Shown: piece after piece, positions 25,173-33,171 of the stretch
How the letters are laid out: every line of letters begins with the position of its first letter
Numbering within the stretch: the stretch's first letter is position 1
DNA from: JAYODW01 sp038116745
GTDB taxonomy: Bacteria > Pseudomonadota > Gammaproteobacteria > Ga0077536
DNA length: 64,000 nucleotides
NCBI GenBank assembly: GCA_038116745.1
Contig: JAYODW010000004.1
Span: 66,454 to 130,453 of the forward strand
Direction: 5' to 3'
Notes under the pieces: model-generated
What the model was told of the DNA's origin: nothing
Seen by the model: the letters and a program-made list of their open reading frames with translations, nothing else
Databases searched by the model: none
Program-made: the position numbers and the translations under genes

Positions 25173-27362
25173 ATGAAGCGGATCAGAAAAGTCCAGGTGT
25201 CGACCGGCGTTTACTGGGTAGAAGTGCCGGACGCCAACGCCTACGTGCTCTGCGGAGCGCCTGCCGACAGCACCAAGCATCTGTTCAAGCGCGGTCTGAT
25301 CGTTCCCACCGAGAACGACGGTGTGAGTTTCGAGACGGGTCCGAACATCATCTTGCTTTCAGATCTGATGCTGCAGAACGGCATGTTCTGCAACATGGTT
25401 GAATTCCCCATACTGCAGATGCTCTACCGTCAGGGCATGTTGATCCCGGGACATCCGAACAACACGGGCCAGAAGCCGCTCCTGGTCGGGTCACCGGATC
25501 AGATAGAAGCGCAGCTGCAGTACATCTATCGCGGTAATTACGGACTGGTTTCGACCGAGGAGCTGATGGACGCGGGCATGGCTCCGTCAATGGCCGACGA
25601 GCTTATGGAAATGAAGCTCAAGTTCGCCTTCGGAAAGATTCACGACACGCTAAATTTTCTGGAGACCTGTCCGCTCGGCGCGGCGCGGGTGGAAATCCGC
25701 CCGGGGCTCGGGCTGAGGCGGGTGCGGGCGAACGTTTTCGAATTTGATTACGACGAGGAGTCGGTCACGATCGACCTCAATCTGGGTAACCACGAAAAAT
25801 ACAGTTCTCCTATTCCGCTCGATTTCCACAACATACAGAAGGAGTACTTCGCGGTTATCCACAGCGGAGAGGGCGACGGGTGGGATACCGATCGCTCAGC
25901 GATGATGTCCATTCTGATGTTTCAGGGGAAGGTGTACCTCATCGATGCTGGTCCCAGTGTCATTCAGATCCTCGAAGCGCTGGGGATCTCGGTCAATGAG
26001 GTTGAGGGAATCTTCCACACGCATTCCCATGACGATCACTTTGCCGGTCTACCGGCATTGATGAGAACTGATCGACGGCTCAAGTACTTCGCGACGCCCA
26101 TGGTGCGGGCGTCCGTGGCGAAGAAAATGTGTGCGCTGCTGTCGATGGACGAGAGCGACCTCGAGTATTACTTCGACATAGAGTCGCTGCAGCACGACAC
26201 CTGGAATGATATCGACGGCCTGGAAGTGAAACCGATCATCTCCCCGCACCCGGTCGAAACGACAATCTTTCAGTTCCGCACGCTGTGGGAGGATGGCTAC
26301 AAGGTATACGCGCACTATGCGGATATCGCCGCGTTTTCCGTCATTGACGGAATGGTCAAACGAAATGCGGATGAAGCAGGAATCTCGCCGGAGTTTGCCG
26401 AGCGCGTGAAGCGGAGCTATCTCGAGCCCGTCGACGTCAAGAAAATCGATATTGGTGGCGGCATGATTCATGGAGCCGCCAAGGATTTCCGCGCGGACAG
26501 CTCAAAGAAAATCGTGCTCGCACATACCGCGCTGGCTCTGAGCGATGAGCAGAAAGAAATCGGCTCCCAGGCCGCTTTCGGCACGGTTGACGTCCTGATT
26601 CCTTCGTTTCAGGACTATGGGCTCAAAGCGGCGTTCGATTATCTGCAGGCGGATTTTTCCGACGTGCCCAGTTCGCAGTTCCGGATGCTCCTGAACCATC
26701 CGGCGCCAACTCTTAATCCCGGTACCATCGTGGTTCGTGAGGGCGAGGTGTGCGATTACACCTATCTCATCCTGAGCGGTTTCGTGGAGATGATTCGGTC
26801 ATCCCGGCAAGTCAAGCGGCAGCTTTTCGCGGGTTCCATGATCGGTGAAGTGAGTGCGTTGAGAGAACGTCCGTCCGAGTTCACTTTTCGAACCTTGTCC
26901 TATGTCAGGGCGCTGAAGGTGCCGGCACGCCTCTATCGGGACTTTATCCGAATAAACAACCTCTATTCTCAGGTTGAGCGATTGCACGAAGCGTGGAATT
27001 TCCTGATCGAATCCTGGCTCTTCGGCGATGGGATCCCGGATACTGTGCTGAACCTGCTGGTCCAGAACATCGACCTGCAGGAGCACCCCTGGGGCCACGA
27101 ATTTGACCTGAAATCAGACCGATCTTTGCGCATGCTCAAGTCCGGCAAGGTTGAGCTGTACAAGGGTGAGCAGTGTCTCGAGCACCTGCAGCCGGGTGAT
27201 TTTTTTGGCGAGGAGTGGATTGTCGGCGGGTGGGACTCGGACCGGCGTGTGAGGGTCGCATCAGATAGCGCCGAGGTTTATGCCATTCGCTCAGAGAAGC
27301 TGGAGTACATACCGATCTGTCGCTGGAAGCTGCGCGAGATAGGTGCTCGGCGTCGTGTGTAG
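25173..27362 (+). CDS. metallo-beta-lactamase-fold protein with two cyclic-nucleotide-binding domains
   Basis: 729 residues, intact. Residues 1-200 are an unfamiliar N-terminal domain containing VLCGAPADSTKHLFKRGLI and a possible disulfide- or metal-poor core. Residues about 225-500 form an MBL fold with LIDAGPS and H282-T-H-S-H-D-D-H289, the di-metal HxHxDH signature. Residues about 514-595 and 645-715 are two CAP-ED/cNMP-binding folds (SGFVEMIR; GDFFGEEW). No signal peptide. It sits between tpsB and tpsA sequences with 105- and 67-base gaps in one orientation, as an operon member would. Function unknown; a nucleotide-responsive hydrolase or regulator of TPS secretion is inference. Confidence 0.85.
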   Translation: MKRIRKVQVSTGVYWVEVPDANAYVLCGAPADSTKHLFKRGLIVPTENDGVSFETGPNIILLSDLMLQNGMFCNMVEFPILQMLYRQGMLIPGHPNNTGQKPLLVGSPDQIEAQLQYIYRGNYGLVSTEELMDAGMAPSMADELMEMKLKFAFGKIHDTLNFLETCPLGAARVEIRPGLGLRRVRANVFEFDYDEESVTIDLNLGNHEKYSSPIPLDFHNIQKEYFAVIHSGEGDGWDTDRSAMMSILMFQGKVYLIDAGPSVIQILEALGISVNEVEGIFHTHSHDDHFAGLPALMRTDRRLKYFATPMVRASVAKKMCALLSMDESDLEYYFDIESLQHDTWNDIDGLEVKPIISPHPVETTIFQFRTLWEDGYKVYAHYADIAAFSVIDGMVKRNADEAGISPEFAERVKRSYLEPVDVKKIDIGGGMIHGAAKDFRADSSKKIVLAHTALALSDEQKEIGSQAAFGTVDVLIPSFQDYGLKAAFDYLQADFSDVPSSQFRMLLNHPAPTLNPGTIVVREGEVCDYTYLILSGFVEMIRSSRQVKRQLFAGSMIGEVSALRERPSEFTFRTLSYVRALKVPARLYRDFIRINNLYSQVERLHEAWNFLIESWLFGDGIPDTVLNLLVQNIDLQEHPWGHEFDLKSDRSLRMLKSGKVELYKGEQCLEHLQPGDFFGEEWIVGGWDSDRRVRVASDSAEVYAIRSEKLEYIPICRWKLREIGARRRV

Positions 27363-27429
27363 GGGTCGCGAAGGTGTCGCAGCCCCGATCTCGCGGCGCT
27401 TGAAAATCGGGCATTCATCGAGGAAAGAA

Positions 27430-27691
27430 ATGCCGATGCGCTGTCTCACGCACCCCAGTGCTGAATCTAACGCAGAGCTGATCAGCCCATCTTGGAAAAG
27501 CGAGTCGGAGAAAGTCGGGCTCAAGGCGGCCTGTGCGGCTGCGGCCTTTTTTCTTGGAGGACTAGCGTCGCAGCAGTTGGCTGCGAATCCCGAGGGCGGC
27601 CGGGTCGTTGCGGGGGCTGGTTCTATCGCGACCCAGGGTGAGACGCTTACCGTACATCAGCAGAGCTCTCAGGCAATCCTGAACTGGGAGA
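27430..27691 (+). pseudogene. tpsA 5' fragment: signal region and start of the TPS domain
   Basis: ATG preceded by GAGGAAAG. About 87 codons: a charged N-terminal extension, a hydrophobic signal segment (LKAACAAAAFFLGGLASQQL), then the beginning of the haemagglutination-activity/TPS domain (NPEGGRVVAGAGSI, TLTVHQQSSQAILNWES). The family then continues with Phe, but here the reading passes into antisense tpsB sequence and stops soon after. The rest of the gene is missing; only a 3' remnant exists at 22842-23732 on the opposite strand. Confidence 0.82.
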
Positions 27692-28003
27692 GCCGAGCAT
27701 GTCAGCACGCTGCTCCTGGAGCTCAGCGGCGGAAAAAACGGTCGCGCCTTCAACCTCGATGCGCGTCAGGGTGAAGCGGATTTCTCCGGCGCCGGTTGGC
27801 GCGCTGACGCTGCCGTTTGAGCCCGGAACCGCGACTACGCCGCCCGAAGAAAGCGCTGAAGGTGCTTGTTCGAAGCGTTTCTCGATCTGTCCGGGTGCCG
27901 CGGCCCCGGAAAGCCCCTGGCCCACTGCCGACAGCGGAAACGACAGAAGCAGCGCGAACCAGACGCTGTTCTGATGTCTACCTTCGGGGAGGCTGACTTT
28001 CAT
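27692..28003 (-). pseudogene. tpsB 5' fragment: signal peptide and start of the first POTRA domain
   Basis: 104 codons from ATG 28003. A Sec signal peptide (WFALLLSFPLSAVGQG) precedes a linker with GQIEKRFEQAP and the opening of a POTRA_2 domain (FTLTRIEVEGATVFSAAELQ), ending RADMLG at the breakpoint. Beyond it the frame reads antisense tpsA (SPSSGLPESS) and stops. Appending the 444 codons that start at 23733 yields a continuous POTRA sequence (DMLG then REVTLAEIY) and a normal 548-residue TpsB. Confidence 0.85.
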
Positions 28004-28133
28004 GTCTCAGTAGTATCGACGCTTCTCAAGCTCGTACCAGTCAGTCGGGACGGTGACCTCGCATCAGCCCGCTGCGTGGGGAGGACCAAAGTCCGCGCGG
28101 AGCCAAGCATGGAACACCCCCGGATCGAGAACA

Positions 28134-28145
28134 GGAGCATGCTCC
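28134..28145. promoter_or_regulatory. 12-base palindrome upstream of the tpsB fragment
   Basis: GGAGCATGCTCC is a perfect dyad 131 bases upstream of the tpsB start and overlaps the ribosome-site position of a 25-codon plus-strand frame. It could be an operator; the regulator is unknown. Confidence 0.3.
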
Positions 28146-28223
28146 ATGACTCCGTTTACTTTTTTTAGCCGATTTTTTCGGAAGGCTAGGAGCTTCAAGA
28201 GTAAAACTCAATTAGAACATTAA
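28146..28223 (+). CDS. possible small basic peptide (25 aa)
   Basis: ATG with AGGAG 7 bases upstream, 25 codons and TAA. The peptide begins MTPFTFFSRFFRKARSF and is rich in Phe, Arg and Lys. It lies in the AT-rich stretch upstream of and divergent from the tpsB fragment. There is no family resemblance that I recognise; it may be a chance frame. Reported only because the ribosome site is good. Confidence 0.2.
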   Translation: MTPFTFFSRFFRKARSFKSKTQLEH

Positions 28224-28229
28224 GTTTTA
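28202..28229. promoter_or_regulatory. AT-rich inverted repeat
   Basis: TAAAACT (28202-28208) and AGTTTTA (28223-28229) form a 7-base inverted repeat with a 14-base spacer, in the most AT-rich stretch of this 267-base intergenic region. The spacing suits an operator or promoter element better than a terminator. It lies between tpsB (5' fragment) and the end of ydbH. Confidence 0.3.
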
Positions 28230-28270
28230 TCCGGGCTCACGATGGGAAAAAGACACGGAGGCTTTCGGGT

Positions 28271-30316
28271 TCATTCCACCGCAATCCCGCCCTCCGCGAG
28301 GGCCTGTTTGAGCTGCGCAACCAGGCGCGACCACTGCACCCGGTGCACCCGGCCGATCAGATCAACCCGGGGCAGGCCCGCGCCCTTGACCAGGTAGTAG
28401 CCATCTTCTGCCGGCATGACGCCATCCATGTGGCAGATGTCGTTTTCCAGGCGGCAGGACACGCCGAGGCGGTCATAGCCGAAGTGTTTGAATACGCGCA
28501 GGAATGTAGTCGACAGCGATGGGCCTCCGCCGGCCACCCTGGAGATAGTGTCGACCGCACGCTGGCTCAGGCGGTGACGCGAGTCATCATCCTCGGGCGT
28601 GCGCAGGCTGAGATCGAAGCCAACCGGTTCGCCTTTGACGATCCGCAGCTTCTCGATATCACCATCGAGACGACCACTGACCTGGCCGAAAGGCACCACC
28701 TGCGTGATCTGTTCGAGATCCAGACCGCGCATGCGGATGGATGCACTGACCTCGGGCACGAGCCCGAAAGGCTCCGCGATACGCAGCTCCGCGACTTCAA
28801 TCGCGCCGTCAAATGCGCTCGCCTCGAGCGTCCCGCCGAGGGTCACGGTGCCATCCTGATAGGTCAGCAGCGGCAGCCGGCCGGACAGGCTACCCGCGAA
28901 CGGCGGCCAGTCGAGGGCCAGGGTCAGCTGACCCAGATCGATGGGCTCCAGCGCTGCTTCGAATCTGAGCGCAATGTCGTCGCTGGCGTAATTCCGCAGC
29001 GAAAAGGCATCCACGCGCAGGGCGCCTCCGAGCAAAGGCACACGCACCGGCGCCAGCAGGTCGACAGCCTGCCCGGCCATGCCGAGTTCAAGCGTCAGCG
29101 CGCCGAAGCCGGCACCGTGCACAAAACCGCCATCCAGCGTAATCAGGCTCGAGCTGAGGGCGTCACCGCGCGCCGCCCAGATAACTTCACCGTTTATGCC
29201 GTAGACGGCAAAACGGCCCTGGCGGTCCTCCAGATGAACCTGTGAGAGCGACAGATCAATGGACTGCAGGTCGCCGGCCGCCAGCTCAAAACGCCCCGCA
29301 AGCTCGCCGCCGATATCCAGAGTGGCGAACGCCGTGCCGACCAGAAACCCGGCCAGATATAGATCGTAGAGCGCAGGAAAGCGTCCCTGTCGGATCGCGC
29401 CGCGAACGCTGGTGAGCTCTCCTTCTTCCAAGCGCAGTTCATCGAGCGTGACGGACAACGCACCAGGCTGCTCGAGCTCAAGTCCGCGCAGCGACAGGAC
29501 AGCTGCCGCTGGCTCGTAGCTCAGTGCGGTGCTCAAGCGCAGGGGAAATCCGGCCAGGTCCAGATAGACCGGTTCCACGTAGGCACCGCCGGCGTCGACA
29601 CCGAGCGTCAGCGTCCCGCGCCACGGCGCCGCATTCCCGCCGCTGAGCTGAAAGCCGAGAAGCGCATCAAGCGCCTCCGTCGCCACACGACCACTGTCAT
29701 CACTGCACGCAACGTCGCTGAACTGCATCTCACCCGCAGCGCTTACCCCGGAATCCGCTGACTCAAGCCGCAGACTGAAACTCACCTGTCCCGACGAAAA
29801 GCTCAGCCCCCGAAGATGTGGCTGTGGTAGTGGCAGCTCGGCGAGAGCGAGACCTGTTCCCGTCGCCGTAACTGACAGCGCACCGTCCCGCACATCCAGG
29901 ATCAGCCCGAGCGCCAGTGTGCCCCCGGCCAGCGGAACCGGGAACAGGTCAACGCCAAGTCGTTGCCCGGGGACGTCATAGCTCAGCGTTGCCTGCATCG
30001 GCGGCCAGCCCGGCACCCGTAGGTCAGCGTCACGGCAGGCGACCTCAAGAGCGCTGATCGACACGCCATAGCAGTGCAAGGAAACATCCTGCAGACGACC
30101 TACCGGCGACGGCAGCTCCAGGACGCCCAGCGACAACGTCAGCTCCGGTCCCCGCGACCCGGCCCAGTCGACGGTGAGGCGCAGGGTCTCGGCGCGCCAG
30201 CCCGCACCCTCGATGGCGGCAAGCGTCAGCGCACTCGGCTCTGCAGCATGCGTTGTCGCGCTAAAGCCAAGCAATACGGCCAGCGCGCCCGCTCGCAGCC
30301 GGCCACCAAAACTCAT
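28271..30316 (-). CDS. ydbH: YdbH-family AsmA-like envelope protein
   Basis: 681 residues. Signal peptide in the first 25 residues (AVLLGFSATTHAAE). The long beta-rich body of alternating hydrophobic strands is typical of AsmA-like bridge proteins. The C-terminal part carries the DctA-YdbH domain: FGQVSGRLDGDIEKLRI, the PSLSTTFLRVFKHFGYDRLG segment and VSCRLENDICHMDG. In E. coli YdbH acts with TamB and YhdP in phospholipid transport to the outer membrane. AGGTGAAGG precedes the ATG, 15 bases after the GST stop, making it the last gene of the upstream run. Its partner YdbL is 11 kb away. Confidence 0.87.
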   Translation of the reverse strand: MSFGGRLRAGALAVLLGFSATTHAAEPSALTLAAIEGAGWRAETLRLTVDWAGSRGPELTLSLGVLELPSPVGRLQDVSLHCYGVSISALEVACRDADLRVPGWPPMQATLSYDVPGQRLGVDLFPVPLAGGTLALGLILDVRDGALSVTATGTGLALAELPLPQPHLRGLSFSSGQVSFSLRLESADSGVSAAGEMQFSDVACSDDSGRVATEALDALLGFQLSGGNAAPWRGTLTLGVDAGGAYVEPVYLDLAGFPLRLSTALSYEPAAAVLSLRGLELEQPGALSVTLDELRLEEGELTSVRGAIRQGRFPALYDLYLAGFLVGTAFATLDIGGELAGRFELAAGDLQSIDLSLSQVHLEDRQGRFAVYGINGEVIWAARGDALSSSLITLDGGFVHGAGFGALTLELGMAGQAVDLLAPVRVPLLGGALRVDAFSLRNYASDDIALRFEAALEPIDLGQLTLALDWPPFAGSLSGRLPLLTYQDGTVTLGGTLEASAFDGAIEVAELRIAEPFGLVPEVSASIRMRGLDLEQITQVVPFGQVSGRLDGDIEKLRIVKGEPVGFDLSLRTPEDDDSRHRLSQRAVDTISRVAGGGPSLSTTFLRVFKHFGYDRLGVSCRLENDICHMDGVMPAEDGYYLVKGAGLPRVDLIGRVHRVQWSRLVAQLKQALAEGGIAVE

Positions 30317-30331
30317 GCCTTCACCTGCGGT

Positions 30332-31279
30332 TCAGCTGCGCAGGCGCCCGCAGCGATACCCGAGCCGCGGGAAATGCACATGAACCCGTCCCGTTCGCGG
30401 CCCGTCGGTCGCAAGCACGATGCGCTGCTTATCGATAACCACCAGCTCACCACTGGCCGGTGTGTCCTGGTTGTCGAGCGGCATCACCCGCACTCGGTCA
30501 CCGGGCTCTAAACCCTCCGGAGAAAAATCACCAGCCGAGTCATCAGGCAATGTCGCTGGTTCGGCAGATCGGGCCACATCCAGTGCTGCGGCGGGATCGA
30601 ATGCCTCCATGACGCCGTGACCGATTGCCGCCACACGGGCCATCCACGCCCGCAGCCGTGGCAGCCCGGATGGCAGGGCTTCTTTCCCGCCAATGGTCTG
30701 CAGAAACCAGGGAGCTTCGTAGAGCGCGAAATCCGCCAGTGTCGGCGTTGGGCCCAGCACCCAGGTGCGACCGTCTGCGAAGAGGGACTCGATCTTTTCA
30801 AGCTGTGGGCCAATCTGCGGCAGGTATTTCTGCGCGGACGCCCGGACCTGCGCCTCGCTGGGACACGGCTTACCGTGCAGCCGGGCGCGATCAGCATGAA
30901 ACGCCGCCGTGAATCGCGCGGCGTGAACCCCGGTGATGTAGAGCGCGAGCGGCCGGCACACGCTGTGCTCGGCCCAGTAAACCAGCGCGTCGAGCTGGGT
31001 CCGACCCGCTGGATTATCGTCGGGATAGATCGAAGGCACCGGTGCAAGAGACTCAAGCCGATCTGCAATCAGCTGGGTGTCACAGTACACATCGGCCCCG
31101 ATCTGCAGGGCCGGTGTGCGCCGGTACCCGGCGGTCAGCGGGGTGTAATCAGGCTTGGGCGCATAGGCGGGAATGTCGACCGAGCGCCACCCGAGCCCCT
31201 TGAGACCCAGTACCAGTCGTACCTTCTCCGAGTAATTGGAGAAGTCGTAGTGGTGCAGGATCAGCTCGGACGGCGCCAC
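30332..31279 (-). CDS. glutathione S-transferase-like protein with C-terminal extension
   Basis: 315 residues, longer than the usual 200-230. The N-terminal thioredoxin fold has the active-site start HYDFSNYSEKVRLVL, a cis-Pro region (RRTPALQIGADVYCDTQLI) and the Glu/Ser-like glutathione contacts. The helical C-terminal domain follows, then about 70 extra residues (PGDRVRVMPLDNQDTPASGE) that look like a small beta-barrel. Start is GTG at 31279 with no clear ribosome site, 9 bases after the preceding stop. Conjugation or isomerisation in the surrounding catabolic operon is likely but unproven. Confidence 0.82.
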   Translation of the reverse strand: MAPSELILHHYDFSNYSEKVRLVLGLKGLGWRSVDIPAYAPKPDYTPLTAGYRRTPALQIGADVYCDTQLIADRLESLAPVPSIYPDDNPAGRTQLDALVYWAEHSVCRPLALYITGVHAARFTAAFHADRARLHGKPCPSEAQVRASAQKYLPQIGPQLEKIESLFADGRTWVLGPTPTLADFALYEAPWFLQTIGGKEALPSGLPRLRAWMARVAAIGHGVMEAFDPAAALDVARSAEPATLPDDSAGDFSPEGLEPGDRVRVMPLDNQDTPASGELVVIDKQRIVLATDGPRTGRVHVHFPRLGYRCGRLRS

Positions 31280-31288
31280 CGCGTACAG

Positions 31289-32077
31289 TTACAGGCTGCC
31301 CAGGAAATCATCCAGCGCGCGATTGAAGTCTTCCGGCACTTCGAGGTTCGAGACGTGCGCGGCGTTCAGCTCGACGTAGCGCGAGCCTGCGACGCGGGCG
31401 TGCATGTCCTGCATCGCCACCGCCGGCGTGCCGGCATCGTGCGTGCCGGCGATGAAGAGCAGGGGCGTGGTAATCCCGGCGATCTGCTCAAGATAGTCCA
31501 GCGCCTTGATCGCGCCGCAGCAGCCCAGGTAGCCATCCAGCGGTGTGGCGCGGACCATCGCCCGGACCGCGTCCATCTGCGCCGGCCGGGCCTCGCGGGT
31601 CGGTGCCGTGAACCAGCGCTCCAGCGTCGCGTCCAGAATCGGTTCCAGGCCGCTGGCGCTGACCGCGCGGATGCGGTCATCCCATATCTGGCGCCCCTCT
31701 GGCGGAAACCCCGCCACGCAGTTCGCCGCAGTCAGGGAGAGGAGCCGCTCGGGATGGGTCAGCCCCAGTCCGAGCGCGGTCATGCCGCCCATGGACAAGC
31801 CACAGAAGTGAAATTTTTCCACCCCGAGCGCTTCCGCCAGGGCCGCGGCATCGTCAACCAGATCGGCAAAGCTGTACGGCCCCGGCGGCACCTCAGTCTG
31901 TCCGTGACCACGCTGGTCATAGCGCACCACGCGGTAGCGATCGCGCAGGTGCTCAGCCTGCGGCGCCCACATCTCGAGGTTGGCACCCAGGGAATTAGAC
32001 AACAGCAGCACCGGTGCGTCGGCCGGCCCGTCGACCGCGTGGTTGATGCTGATAGTGCGTGTTTTGATTGTGCTCAT
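31289..32077 (-). CDS. alpha/beta hydrolase, 3-oxoadipate enol-lactonase (PcaD)-like
   Basis: 262 residues with the PcaD layout: LLLSNSLGANLEMWAPQ near the N-terminus, RYDQRGHGQTEVPPGPYS, nucleophile in GLSMGG (Ser about 96), a cap region around ERWFTAP, and C-terminal LNAAHVSNLE with the catalytic His. If true to type it hydrolyses 3-oxoadipate enol-lactone in the beta-ketoadipate pathway. The ring-cleavage genes at 45-49 kb also lead to 3-oxoadipate but bypass the lactone. GGAGAG precedes the ATG. Confidence 0.78.
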   Translation of the reverse strand: MSTIKTRTISINHAVDGPADAPVLLLSNSLGANLEMWAPQAEHLRDRYRVVRYDQRGHGQTEVPPGPYSFADLVDDAAALAEALGVEKFHFCGLSMGGMTALGLGLTHPERLLSLTAANCVAGFPPEGRQIWDDRIRAVSASGLEPILDATLERWFTAPTREARPAQMDAVRAMVRATPLDGYLGCCGAIKALDYLEQIAGITTPLLFIAGTHDAGTPAVAMQDMHARVAGSRYVELNAAHVSNLEVPEDFNRALDDFLGSL

Positions 32078-32082
32078 GCGTC

Positions 32083-33171
32083 TTACTCTCCAAGCTGCCG
32101 GTTCACCGCCGGCATCACTTCTTCGGCCATTAATTCCATCGAGCGGCGCGACAGCTGGACGTCAGCCCAGTCATGCCCGGCATACACCAGCGTGCCGAAA
32201 GCACCGACTTCCTCACGCAGGGCGAGGATCTGCTCGGTCACCTGCTCAGGCGTGCCGCAGATAACCAGAGAGTTCATCACAAACTCGTGGGTCACTTCGG
32301 CGTCCGGCATATCGCGGCGATTCTTGAACAGGTCAGGGCGACCGTTGCCGATCAGTTTCCGCATCAGGCTGCGATAGTAGTTGCCATAAGGACCGTCGGG
32401 ATCCATGGCATAGGCGCGTGCGGTTTTCTCATCTTCAGCCACGAAAATACTCTTCGCCACCCGCCACTGCCCGACGTCAGGCTCCCGTCCGCTCTCCGCC
32501 CAGCCCTCGAGCAGCTTGTCCCAGTGCGTCCTGACCCAGGCCGGCTGGAGAAAATTGGCAGAGATGATCGACCAGCCGTGGCTGGCAGCGTTCGACACCG
32601 AGTCGGAATATGGCGACATGCACGCCACTACAATAGGCGGATACGGCTTCTGCAGCGGTCCCAGAATGGCGCCCTGCCCGATCTCTAGATCCATGGTGCG
32701 TCGCGTGGTCACCTCCCAGAACTCGCCCTTGAGGTCGTAGGGGGCCTCGCCGTCCCAGATTGCCAGCACCTGGGCGATGGCTTCGTGGAACATCGCCTTG
32801 CGATCGCGGTCCAGATTACCGAAGACCTCGGCATCAGAGCGCAGCCCGCCAGGACTGATCCCGAGAATAAAGCGGCCAGCGAGCATGTGATCGACCATCG
32901 CGACCTGAGCGGCAACCGCGGCAGGATGGCTGTTGGGCAGGTTGATAGTGCCGCTGCCGAGACGGATCTGCTTGGTGTGATAGGCCAGGCTGGCCAGAAA
33001 GATCAGGCAGGAGGTGATCGTTTCCGCCTTGTCGGTGACGTGTTCGCCGACAAAGGCCTCGTGAAAGCCGAGACTGTCAGCAAGCAGGATCGCCGCCCGA
33101 TCTTCAGCCAGTGTGATGCTGTAGTCGCGCGTGATCGGATGCAGCGGCATGGTGAAATAACTGAGCTTCAT
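32083..33171 (-). CDS. LLM-class flavin-dependent oxidoreductase
   Basis: 362 residues, luciferase-like. Motifs: YFTMPLHPITRDYSITLAED at the N-terminus, FVGEHVTDKAE, IRLGSGTINLPNSHP, AGRFILGISPGGLRSDAEVF. The start ATG overlaps the stop of the reductive dehalogenase gene (ATGA), so they are translationally coupled. Such enzymes use reduced FMN supplied by a reductase and could hydroxylate an aromatic or act as an FMN partner; the role is not determinable from sequence. Confidence 0.87.
   Translation of the reverse strand: MKLSYFTMPLHPITRDYSITLAEDRAAILLADSLGFHEAFVGEHVTDKAETITSCLIFLASLAYHTKQIRLGSGTINLPNSHPAAVAAQVAMVDHMLAGRFILGISPGGLRSDAEVFGNLDRDRKAMFHEAIAQVLAIWDGEAPYDLKGEFWEVTTRRTMDLEIGQGAILGPLQKPYPPIVVACMSPYSDSVSNAASHGWSIISANFLQPAWVRTHWDKLLEGWAESGREPDVGQWRVAKSIFVAEDEKTARAYAMDPDGPYGNYYRSLMRKLIGNGRPDLFKNRRDMPDAEVTHEFVMNSLVICGTPEQVTEQILALREEVGAFGTLVYAGHDWADVQLSRRSMELMAEEVMPAVNRQLGE

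Noticed and set aside
28168..28188. Hairpin next to T-runs upstream of tpsB as a terminator
   Set aside because: The T-run precedes rather than follows the stem on the plus strand and becomes an A-run on the minus strand.
30617..32377. Plus-strand open frame of 586 codons
   Set aside because: Antisense to the GST, enol-lactonase-like and LLM genes; composition is Arg/His-rich and no domain is recognisable.
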